Shown piece after piece: positions 7,581 to 15,800 of a stretch of DNA of 40,386 nucleotides. The number at the start of each line of letters is the position of its first letter. Position 1 is the first letter of the stretch. The notes under the pieces were generated by a model that did not search any database, was not told where the DNA came from, and saw nothing but the letters and a program-made list of their open reading frames with translations. This DNA comes from Oscillospiraceae bacterium (GTDB taxonomy: Bacteria > Bacillota > Clostridia > Oscillospirales > Acutalibacteraceae). The stretch is taken from the NCBI GenBank assembly GCA_015065505.1, contig SVQE01000017.1, positions 1-40,386 of the forward strand. Reading direction: 5' to 3'. The position numbers and the translations under genes were made by a program.

Positions 7581-10155
7581 AAAATTCACCTTCAATAATG
7601 CTTTTTATTTCCTGCTGAACGCTTAATATTTCTTCATAAAACATTCGTGAAGAAACCCTGAGTGCTCCGTTTCCGAGAATAATAAGCTGTTCAAGCGCAT
7701 CCGAGGTAACAACCCGAACCTTATGATTTTTTGCAAGCTTATGGGTTGCTTTTTCGATATACATATCGGCGGTTTCGGCTTCCTTCGTGTAAACAATATT
7801 GATATTGTTTATTTTTTCAACCTCGCGGTTTCCCTTAACCTTATATGCATCGAAAACAAGAATAACCTCGCATTTTTTATAGCCCTGATAATTGCTTAAA
7901 ATTTCAATCAGCTTGTTTCGTGCGCCCTCAATATTATCCTTTGAAAGCGTTTTTAGCTCCTCCCACGCAAAAATAACATTGTAGCCGTCAACAAGAAGGT
8001 ATTCCTCGCCATCGAATTTCTTTGTGTCCTTGCGCTTATAGTTTTCCTTTTTCTCGGATTTAGTATAAAACGAGCTCACCTGATTATAGTTTTTCGGCTC
8101 GATTTTTCCGAACATCTTTTCATACATTTCCATAAGCTCTTTATCAAGAGCAAAAATGTCCTTCGGCTTGCTTGATTTGGCAAAGCTGCGAACTGCGCCG
8201 TTTTCCGCGTTAACGGGTTTTTGCTGGCTTAAAGCACTTTGAAGATGCATATGGCTTTTAACCTCATCCCACTTAACATTATAGCCTGCGCCGTGGGAGC
8301 AGAAAACGGAATCGGCAGTGTTTTCCAAATCCGAATCAGGATTATATCCCCTGCTCTGAACAACCTCATCGGTGTTATGGCAGATATCGTATCCGCCGAA
8401 GCTGCAAAAAAGCTTGCCCTCGCCGTGGGTATACTGCATAACCTCTTTTGAATAATCGCACATTGTTGCAACGGGCGCTCTGCCTTTGATAAGCGTTTGC
8501 CCGCCTATGATTTCGGGGCTTTCAAACTCGCCGTTCATTCGCTGAATATCCGAAAGCGCGCGCCCGACATTATCGTTTGGAATTTCAAGAGAAAAATCGT
8601 AAATCGGCTCAAGAAGAAGGCTCTTTGCGCTTCTTAGCCCCTGGCGCACAGCCCTGTAGGTTGCCTGGCGGAAATCGCCGCCCTCGGTGTGCTTTTCGTG
8701 CGCTCTGCCCGATGCAAGAATTATTTCCATATCCGTTATCGGCGAGCCCGTCAAAACGCCTATATGCGTTTTTTCGTATAGGTGGGTGAGAATAAGGCGC
8801 TGCCAGTTTTTATCAAGCACATCCTCTTTGCATTCGGTTTTAAAGGTCAGTCCGCTGTTTCTCGGCTTGGGTTTAAGAATTAAATGAACCTCGGCATAGT
8901 GCCTCAGCGGTTCAAAATGACCAACGCCCTCAACGCTTGCCTCTATTGTTTCTTTATAATTGATGTTGCCCCTGCCGAATTCAACCTCTAAATCAAATCT
9001 GTTTTTGATTATGGATTTCAGAATTTCAAGCTGAATATCCCCCATAAGCTGAAGCTGAATTTCTTTAAGCCTTTCATCCCAGACAACCTTTAGCTGGGGG
9101 TCCTCATCCTCAAGGATTTTCATATTTTTCAGCGCGCCGTTTATATCAACGCCCTCGGGCAATTCAACTTTATAGGTTAAAACGGGTTCAAGCACGGGAA
9201 GCGCGGAATCGTTTTCAAAGCCAAGACCGTCGCCCGAATGTGCAAAATTTATGCCCGTAACGGCGCAGATTGTTCCTGCAACAGCCTCGTCAACAGCAGT
9301 GAACTTATCGCCCGAATATATCCTTATCTGATTAACCTTTTCATTTTCCTTGTTGTTTTTGCTTTCAAGAACATCCTTAACCCTTAAAACACCGCCGGTG
9401 ATTTTGAGATGGGTTAATCGGTTTCCCTTTTCATCCTGCGAAATCTTATAAACCTTTGCGCCGAAGGCTTTAGGATATTCCTCCTGTGCTGTGAAATCAT
9501 TCAAGCCGTTTAAAAAGCTTTCAATGCCCTCAAGCTTAAGCGCCGAACCTGAAAAGCAGAGAAACGCCTTTCTTTGCTTAACGGCGTTAATTATTTCTGA
9601 ATCGCTGAGAGTTTCGTTTTCGGAATACGCTTCAAGAAGCGCGTCATCGCAAAGGGCAACGCTTTCGGAAAGCTCGCTTCTGTTTTCGGTATATTCAACG
9701 CATTTATCGCTGAGCCTTGTTTTCAGCTGATGAAAAACAACATCTTTATCAAAGCCGCTCAAATCGGTTTTGTTTACGAAAATAAAGCATGGCACGCCGT
9801 ATTTTTCAAGCAGCTTAAACAGCGTTAAGGTGTGGCTCTGAACGCCGTCCGTTCCGCTGATAACAAGTATTGCATAATCAAGCACCTGAAGCGTTCTTTC
9901 GGTTTCAGCGGAAAAATCAACATGCCCCGGTGTGTCAAGAAGCGTGAAGCAGGTGTTTTGATATTTAAGCTCTGCCTGCTTTGAAAAGATAGTAATGCCC
10001 CTGTCTCTTTCAAGATAGAAGGTGTCTAAAAACGAATCTCTGTGGTCAACTCTTCCGAGCTTGCTTATGTTGCCCGAGCAATAAAGCATTGCTTCCGACA
10101 GCGTTGTTTTGCCCGAATCAACATGCGCCAGTATGCCCAGTGTTACGCGTTTCAT
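7579..10155 (-). CDS. TetM/EF-G-like translation GTPase fused to a YacP/Rae1-type NYN nuclease domain
   Basis: This 858-residue protein starts as a ribosomal-protection-type GTPase: AHVDSGKTTL (G1), RGITIF (G2), DTPGHVDF (G3), NKTD (G4). EF-G domains II-V follow, to about residue 640. After a charged linker comes a NYN/PIN-like domain (about 695-858) beginning LLVDGYNVIFAW, with acidic residues in VFDAYKVKG, ETADMYIE and VVTSDALEQ, the pattern of YacP. Bacillus YacP (Rae1) is an endoribonuclease acting at the ribosomal A site, and TetM binds the same region. I infer a factor that clears and cleaves at stalled ribosomes. Length exceeds TetM (about 640) by exactly the extra domain. GGGAGGTG sets the start at 10155; longer readings are unsupported. 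Tetracycline resistance is possible but not shown. Confidence 0.88.
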   Translation of the reverse strand: MKRVTLGILAHVDSGKTTLSEAMLYCSGNISKLGRVDHRDSFLDTFYLERDRGITIFSKQAELKYQNTCFTLLDTPGHVDFSAETERTLQVLDYAILVISGTDGVQSHTLTLFKLLEKYGVPCFIFVNKTDLSGFDKDVVFHQLKTRLSDKCVEYTENRSELSESVALCDDALLEAYSENETLSDSEIINAVKQRKAFLCFSGSALKLEGIESFLNGLNDFTAQEEYPKAFGAKVYKISQDEKGNRLTHLKITGGVLRVKDVLESKNNKENEKVNQIRIYSGDKFTAVDEAVAGTICAVTGINFAHSGDGLGFENDSALPVLEPVLTYKVELPEGVDINGALKNMKILEDEDPQLKVVWDERLKEIQLQLMGDIQLEILKSIIKNRFDLEVEFGRGNINYKETIEASVEGVGHFEPLRHYAEVHLILKPKPRNSGLTFKTECKEDVLDKNWQRLILTHLYEKTHIGVLTGSPITDMEIILASGRAHEKHTEGGDFRQATYRAVRQGLRSAKSLLLEPIYDFSLEIPNDNVGRALSDIQRMNGEFESPEIIGGQTLIKGRAPVATMCDYSKEVMQYTHGEGKLFCSFGGYDICHNTDEVVQSRGYNPDSDLENTADSVFCSHGAGYNVKWDEVKSHMHLQSALSQQKPVNAENGAVRSFAKSSKPKDIFALDKELMEMYEKMFGKIEPKNYNQVSSFYTKSEKKENYKRKDTKKFDGEEYLLVDGYNVIFAWEELKTLSKDNIEGARNKLIEILSNYQGYKKCEVILVFDAYKVKGNREVEKINNINIVYTKEAETADMYIEKATHKLAKNHKVRVVTSDALEQLIILGNGALRVSSRMFYEEILSVQQEIKSIIEGEF

Positions 10156-10230
10156 ATCACACCTCCCATATTTTCTGAGAATTATAATAACACAACTGTT
10201 TAAAAAAGTACAGATTGCGCGCAAAAATAA

Positions 10231-10250
10231 AAGGGCGGAAATCCGCCCTT
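10231..10250 (-). terminator. terminator after the small membrane ORF
   Basis: A perfect AAGGGCGG / CCGCCCTT stem with a four-base loop is followed on the minus strand by TTTTATTTTT. It closes the short unit 10468-10265. Confidence 0.85.
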
Positions 10251-10264
10251 ACAATATTTTAACT

Positions 10265-10468
10265 TTAGTAAACTGAGTTAGCTAAATCAGCGTACGAAAT
10301 GCCTAAAACAGCCGTTAAAATGAAAATGCTAACAACTGTTACAAGAGTAACAATCAAGCCGTAAATAATTGAACCGATAACATAGTTTTTCTTGTTTCTG
10401 TTAACATCATCGCCGAAAAGCCTTGATTTTCGATACTCTATTTTATCATTTGTATAAAATGTTGTCAA
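10265..10468 (-). CDS. small single-TM hypothetical protein (start uncertain)
   Basis: The frame codes for up to 67 residues: a charged N-terminal part with KIEYRKSRLFGDDVNRNKKN and one long hydrophobic helix (about 30-57), ending ADLANSVY. I do not recognise the family. The only in-frame start is a TTG at 10468, which has no ribosome-binding site and coincides with the TTG of a consensus -35 box, so either the start or the promoter call is wrong. A clear terminator downstream shows the region is transcribed as a unit. It could be a small membrane protein or a transcript whose function is not coding. Confidence 0.45.
   Translation of the reverse strand: MTTFYTNDKIEYRKSRLFGDDVNRNKKNYVIGSIIYGLIVTLVTVVSIFILTAVLGISYADLANSVY
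10440..10468 (-). promoter_or_regulatory. consensus-like promoter overlapping the small ORF
   Basis: On the minus strand there is TTGACA, 17 bases, then TAAAAT. Transcription would begin about 10433, inside the small ORF, and run about 200 bases to the terminator at 10231-10250. Confidence 0.55.
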
Positions 10469-10482
10469 TAATTCAAATTGTG

Positions 10483-10638
10483 ATTTGATGAATTGATGCG
10501 TTGCATCATGAATAGGCTACGCCATGAATTCTCGCTTTGCTCCATGAATTGAATTGCTGAACATTCAATGCCGATAGGCAATTCACGACCGAAGGTCAAT
10601 TCATGCATTTATGCAATTCATGCGTTCACGCAATTCAT
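10483..10638. repeat. array of short hairpins separated by ATGAATT/CAATTC spacers
   Basis: The stretch repeats a spacer (ATGAATT or CAATTC) at intervals of about 17-23 bases. Between spacers the bases differ but most are self-complementary: GATGC gtt GCATC, GGC tac GCC, GCC gata GGC, GACC gaa GGTC, TGCAT tt ATGCA, TGCG ttca CGCA. Arms change together while pairing is kept. There is no ORF. It lies between the histidine kinase terminator-like hairpin and the small ORF. Confidence 0.75.
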
Positions 10639-10640
10639 TG

Positions 10641-10664
10641 TCGAGCCCAGAGGGCTCGACAAAT
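10641..10664 (-). terminator. hairpin downstream of the histidine kinase
   Basis: TGTCGAGCCC and GGGCTCGACA form a perfect stem with a short AGAG-type loop a few bases past the kinase stop codon. The T-tract is weak, so it may terminate poorly or protect the 3' end. Confidence 0.6.
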
Positions 10665-10666
10665 CA

Positions 10667-11893
10667 TTATTTGAAAACAACCTTGAATGTTGTTGTTCCG
10701 TTATCCGAAGCTGCGGATATTTCCGCATTATGGCTGAGGGCAATATTTTTTGCGATTGCAAGCCCTAAGCCGTAGCGGTTTTCATTTCTGTTTCGCGATT
10801 CATCGGCGCGATAGAAGCGCTCGAAGATTTTTTCTTCATCGCCCTTAGGAATACCCTCGCCAGTGTTTGAAACGATTAAAACAATATCCCTGTCCTTCTT
10901 AAGATTAACATTAATTTTTCCGTTTTTATCGCTGTGCTTAATCGCATTGTCAAGAAGAATTGAAACAAGCTGCTGAATTTTGTATTCATTCATTTCGATT
11001 TCAATATTCTCATCAATCGAATAATCAAGCGTTATGCCCTTTTCAAACATAATGCCCTCAAAGGTTAAAACGGATTTTTCAACCGTTTTTGAAATATTGC
11101 CCGTTTTGAATTCGCTTCTGTCGTCAACCGATTCGGATTTCGCAAGCTCAAGCAAATCGGAAATGAGCTTATTCATTCTGTCCGACTCGCTTTTGATGTT
11201 TTCAAGCCATTTTGTTTCACTTGGATTGCTTTCAAGCGCCTCGCTGCTTGCCATAATAACCGCAAGCGGAGTTTTAAGCTCGTGGGATGCATCTGCAATA
11301 AACTGCTTTTGCTTTTCAAAGCTTTCTTCAACGGGCTTGATAATCCATTTCGTTATTTTAAGTGATATAAGCAGAATAAGCAGTTCAAGCGCAATAAGCA
11401 GCGCAAACGAAATCAAAAGAGTTTTCAGAAGAACTGAATTTGTGTTTTCGTTATCAATAATAACAAGCGTGCTGTTGCTGATTGAATAAGAATACTTGCA
11501 GGTGTAAAGATTACCGATTTTGCTTTCCCTGTTTTCAGCTAAAATATCATTTGCGATTTCTTCAATCTCTTCATCGGTTTTATCATCGCTTGAATGATTA
11601 ACAATCTCACTTACGGAATTATCGTCGTTTAACAAAACAGTATATACGGTGTTATCCATATATCTTATGTTTTTGAAATCCCTCTGCTCGGGTTCATCGG
11701 GCATCTGGGGCGGTTCATTGCCGTCAGGGAAATCCACTCTTTTGCCGACTCTTTCTATCTGAGTAAAATTCCGGACTATCTCAAGACGCTCACCGTTATA
11801 CTGCTGAACGTTGTAAACCGCAAAAACGCTTGTTGTGAATATTGTGAGAATTAAAAATATTACCCAGAAAACCTTTTTTCTCAGTTTATCCAT
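10667..11893 (-). CDS. membrane sensor histidine kinase (OmpR/EnvZ class)
   Basis: This 408-residue kinase has a TM at about 9-28, an extracytoplasmic region of about 130 residues, a second TM (about 160-182), a HisKA domain with the H-box ADASHELKTPLA, and a HATPase domain with LLDNAIKH (N box), SNTGEGIP (G1), FERFYR (F box) and YGLGLAIAK (G2). It should autophosphorylate on the H-box histidine and pass the phosphate to the regulator encoded just upstream. Its ATG (11893, GGAG upstream) overlaps the regulator's end by 8 bases, so the pair is coupled. The sensor region is not similar to one I can name. Longer readings from 12022 would lie inside the regulator gene. Confidence 0.9.
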   Translation of the reverse strand: MDKLRKKVFWVIFLILTIFTTSVFAVYNVQQYNGERLEIVRNFTQIERVGKRVDFPDGNEPPQMPDEPEQRDFKNIRYMDNTVYTVLLNDDNSVSEIVNHSSDDKTDEEIEEIANDILAENRESKIGNLYTCKYSYSISNSTLVIIDNENTNSVLLKTLLISFALLIALELLILLISLKITKWIIKPVEESFEKQKQFIADASHELKTPLAVIMASSEALESNPSETKWLENIKSESDRMNKLISDLLELAKSESVDDRSEFKTGNISKTVEKSVLTFEGIMFEKGITLDYSIDENIEIEMNEYKIQQLVSILLDNAIKHSDKNGKINVNLKKDRDIVLIVSNTGEGIPKGDEEKIFERFYRADESRNRNENRYGLGLAIAKNIALSHNAEISAASDNGTTTFKVVFK

Positions 11894-12572
11894 TTGCCGT
11901 CTCCATTCTGTAGCCCATTCCGCGAACAGCCTTGATATTAACGCACGAGCCCACTGCCTTAAGCTTTCTTCTGATAAATGAAAGATATGCTTCAAGGTTG
12001 TTTGACTCAATTTCGTTATCATATCCCCAAACCTTATCGTATATCTGCTCTTTTGTTAAAATGCGGTTGGGGTTGTTTATGAAATATTCAAGCAGCTGAA
12101 ATTCCTTGTTGATAACATTAATGCTCTCTCCGCTTGATGTGCAAAACAGCGAAGAGGTTGCAATATTAAGCTGCAAATCGCCGAACTCAATATAATCCTT
12201 TTTAACGCTTGTTTCATCCTGGCGAAGCTGAATATTAACCCTTGCAATAAGCTCGTCCATATGGAAGGGCTTTGTTAAATAATCGTTTGCACCGCCATTG
12301 AGCCCCGTAAGCTTATCCTCAAGCATTGATTTTGCCGTGAGCATAATAACCTTCGAGGTGATTCCCTCTTCACGGATTTCGGAAAGAATATCAAATCCGT
12401 TCATTTTGGGAAGCATAACATCAAGAATTATTAAATCATATATTCCGCTTTCGGCATTGTATAAGCCATCCTCACCGTCGAGCGAAACATCAACCTCGTA
12501 TTTTTCTTTTTTAAGCCTGTTTGCAATCAAATCCGCAAGCTTATATTCATCTTCTACAACAAGTATTCTCAT
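11886..12572 (-). CDS. OmpR-family response regulator
   Basis: This 228-residue protein has a receiver domain (1-118: acidic VEDE pocket, phospho-acceptor Asp51 in LIILDVMLPK, Lys in LTKPF) and a winged-helix DNA-binding domain (about 128-226) with EFQLLEYFINNPNRILT and VRGMGYRM. It is a phosphorylation-dependent transcription factor paired with the kinase that overlaps its 3' end. The ATG at 12572 follows AAAGGTG; a GTG nine bases upstream is the alternative. The targets are unknown; it lies next to the cohesin operon but is separated from it by a terminator. Confidence 0.92.
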   Translation of the reverse strand: MRILVVEDEYKLADLIANRLKKEKYEVDVSLDGEDGLYNAESGIYDLIILDVMLPKMNGFDILSEIREEGITSKVIMLTAKSMLEDKLTGLNGGANDYLTKPFHMDELIARVNIQLRQDETSVKKDYIEFGDLQLNIATSSLFCTSSGESINVINKEFQLLEYFINNPNRILTKEQIYDKVWGYDNEIESNNLEAYLSFIRRKLKAVGSCVNIKAVRGMGYRMETANG

Positions 12573-12588
12573 AATAATCACCTTTTAC

Positions 12589-12617
12589 ATAATATCATAG
12601 TTTCTTTAATTGTGCAA
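12589..12617 (-). promoter_or_regulatory. promoter of the OmpR-type two-component operon
   Basis: On the minus strand there is TTGCAC, a 17-base spacer and TATTAT, followed by a leader of about 10 bases to the ribosome-binding site. Confidence 0.65.
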
Positions 12618-12818
12618 AACAAATATCCTGCCCCTCAGTATTATTCATCGTCAGAGCAGGACATTTGCAAAGAAAGGAGAGTATGTTAGCTGAAGTTTCC
12701 TCTCAGCTTGGCTGTATAATAAACCGCAAACCTTAAACGAAAATTAAAAAACACCCGAAAATTAAAACTTTTTTAAGGTGGGACAATTGGGGACTGTCCC
12801 CAGTTGTCCCAAACAAAA
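12618..12818. other. intergenic stretch with hairpins, no gene
   Basis: No credible ORF. It holds a TCCTGC/GCAGGA inverted pair near 12627-12662 and a near-perfect 31-base palindrome at 12780-12810 whose arms are GGGACAATTGGGGA and TCCCCAGTTGTCCC. The palindrome sits directly beyond the terminator of the cohesin operon and looks like a dispersed repeat rather than a regulator site. Confidence 0.6.
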
Positions 12819-12849
12819 GGAAAAACGGCAGCTTTCGCCGCCGTTTTCC
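12819..12849 (-). terminator. terminator of the cohesin operon
   Basis: On the minus strand GGAAAACGGC and GCCGTTTTTCC form a stem around GGCGAAAGCT, followed by CTTTTGTTT. It lies 50 bases past the stop codon at 12898. Confidence 0.8.
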
Positions 12850-12897
12850 CTTACTGCCCAATTTATCTAAAACGAAATTAATCGTCAAGATATAAGA

Positions 12898-15800
12898 TTA
12901 TTTTTCTCTGTACTGAACCCACTTCTGAACATTGGAAATATTTTCTGTACCTGTCGGATCAGTTGCAGATTCCTTAGCGTTATCTTGATAATAATAGTAT
13001 GTATATACTTTAGCACGATCACGATATCTGTACTCTGTGCGATTAACATCTCTTGACCAAGTTGTACTTACAGAATGGTTGTAACTAGAACTTGCTTTAA
13101 TCCATCTGTTGGCATATGTATCGCTTCCATAGTATCCAAAATCAGCATCATTTGTTTTGGTTGAACGTGGCAATACATATGTAAACCATTGTTCTTCTAA
13201 GTGAAGGCTGGAACTTTGTTGATAGGTATAAACAGTGCTACCGTTAACCCATCTGTAGTAGTGATATTCTGTATGGTCGTAAACCGATCTGCTTTCTACT
13301 TGTCGTGAATCTGAAGCAGTGTATTTTGTTGTTGACCATCCACTCCAGTTACCATAAGATCCCCAAGCCGAAGTGGTATTATACTTTGTCCAACCACTCA
13401 TAGATGAAGAGCCCGATGTTGTATATGAACGTAAAGTATAAGTGTATTTAGTATCAACAATCTCTGCATCGATCGGAGCCTCCGATTCTAATACCCAACC
13501 TTTAACATCATTTTGTGTCCAACGAGCAGTTAATGTAACATCATCAGGAGAAGCGAATTCGGTGTTTTCGGTTATTTTGTCTCCATTCGGAGCATACCAA
13601 CCGTCAAACCTGTAATAATCTCTTGTCGGTTCCGGTAATTCTCCTATTTCATCACCATAGAATAAATCACGTGTTGTTTCTGATACTGTACCTTCACCTG
13701 CGTCGAATGTTACAACAAAATGACCGTTAAGGTATTTATCAAATGTTTCCTGATCAATTATCTCAATACTATTGTCTTTATAGCTTATTAGTGATATGTT
13801 TTCAGAAATTCCGCCACAAGTTAATATCTTTCCGCTGACCTGTAAAACCGTAGTTAATGAACTGTCAATTTGGTTGGTGCTTATATTTTTGCAAAGAATT
13901 GAATTCTCGTTACTTGAATTAATATAGCAATTTCCTCTTAACGAAAGATTTGTAAGAACACTTGTCAAAGCCAAACCGATTCCGGATGAAGATATTGAAA
14001 CCTCGTGAAGCTCAACGTTTTCTGAGGAAATTATAATCGGTATTGAACCTGTTGTGTTGAAATTAACTCTGTTGAAAACAGTCTTTTGAGCGTCGGACTT
14101 AATTTTCAGATTGTTAAATGTTTTACCAAAACCGTTAATCAACAGTTTTTCGGTTGTAGAAGGAACTTCAAGAGTGGTATTTTCCAGATCGTTACATTCA
14201 TCAAGAATACTGATTGCAATCACCTTTGCATTTGAATTAACAGCTGCCTCAACAACACTCTTGTTTGTTGCTTCCACATACAACCTTGTTTCGTTACTTA
14301 CAACATTTTCGCCAAGTTCTGTTACCTGCTCACAAACCTGCAATTCCTCAATTGAAGTACATCCGGCAAAAGCAGAATCGCCTATCTTCGTTACACCAAG
14401 AGCATTAATATGAGTTAAAGATGTGCAGTTCTCAAATGCACCGTCAGGAATTTCTGTGACAAAGTTAGAAACTTCAACAGTTTCAATGTTTTCGTTTCCT
14501 GCGAAAACATTTTCGCCTATGCTCGTAACCTTTACAACTGTCTTTGTTCCGTCCTGATTGTCAAAAACTTTGTATTCGGGTATAATAACATTTTTATCAC
14601 TACCCGTGTACCTTGTTACCTTACCGCTCTTTGAAACTTCCAGACCTTCGCTTTCGCAAATTCTGTTATTGACACATTCGGCAATATCCATAGGTGCTTC
14701 AAATTTAATAACTGTATTTTCGAAATCATTATAGTCAGCAGTTTTATATGAGTAATCTTCAAATTGGTGAACTTTGTCATCCATCATAGTAAAGGTCGAT
14801 ACAAAATATTCACCCGAAGCAATATCATATCCGACCTGACCGAAAACATGAGCTGTTCCGGCAAGAATCCAACGATGATAACCGGTCTTTGTGTTTGTTG
14901 TTGTAAATGTTTCTTCAATTTCTTCACCGATAACAGTTGAATATGTTACAGCTGATGAGTATTCGTCCTGATTACTGCTTGAATCCTCATGTCCCTGAGT
15001 TTCAGATTGTGTATTACTCTTCAGATAGCTTGTCTGAAGATTGTAATTCTTACTGCATTCTGTTGAAACCGTTTCAGAAACACTATTGCTTTTCGTAGTT
15101 GAAGAGCTACCGCCTCGACCGGATTCGGTGTTCCAACCGGATGTGCTGCTTGAACTTGTTTCAGAATGATTTGCAGTACCGTTATTATTAGAAACCGTGT
15201 TGTTTGTCTTTACATCTGAAAGTCTGTCAGTCTTAACATTACTTACAGCAGATGTTCCCGATTCAACACTTGTACCGACTTTTGCAGAGAAAGGACCGTA
15301 ACCGGCACCAACCTCTGCACTTACGGTAGTTTTTAATTCTGCCGATACAGTGTCATCAGTTGAATACTGATTTCTGTTTCTAGTGTTAACATTGTATTCA
15401 CTTGAATTATTATTATACGAATCAGAACTATTCATACTTGAAATAGTATTAGAGCCGCTTGTTCCGCTGCTTACATACCAATTGCTGCTCTCGTTGCGAG
15501 AAATTTCTTCAACCTCTGTTCTCGACTTTCCTGTTTTCTGAAGCCATCCCTCATCAATTGTTGTTCCTTCATTCCAGGAATCCGACAATGTCCATCCAAA
15601 TGAGTTGGTAGTTTCTTTCTTAACAGTATTGGTGAGCGTTTTCATCTGTGTATCGTCAACAGTTTTTGTAAAGCGTTTTGTAACTGTTTTAGATATGCCG
15701 TCTTCATTTATGTAACCGAAATCATTAATTACAGAAACAGGAACATTATTGATTTTACCAATGTAGTATGTGTAAAGAATTCTTTCATCATCCTCATATA

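Noticed and set aside
7579-10155. Plain tetracycline-resistance gene tet(M)
   Set aside because: The GTPase part fits the superfamily, but the extra NYN domain and divergent domain IV make a general ribosome factor likelier; resistance is not supported.
10483-10638. CRISPR array
   Set aside because: Units are only 17-23 bases, the variable parts are palindromes and no cas gene is near.
11034-11489. 151-residue plus-strand ORF inside the histidine kinase
   Set aside because: Antisense shadow with Ser/Leu-rich composition; the kinase frame explains the region.
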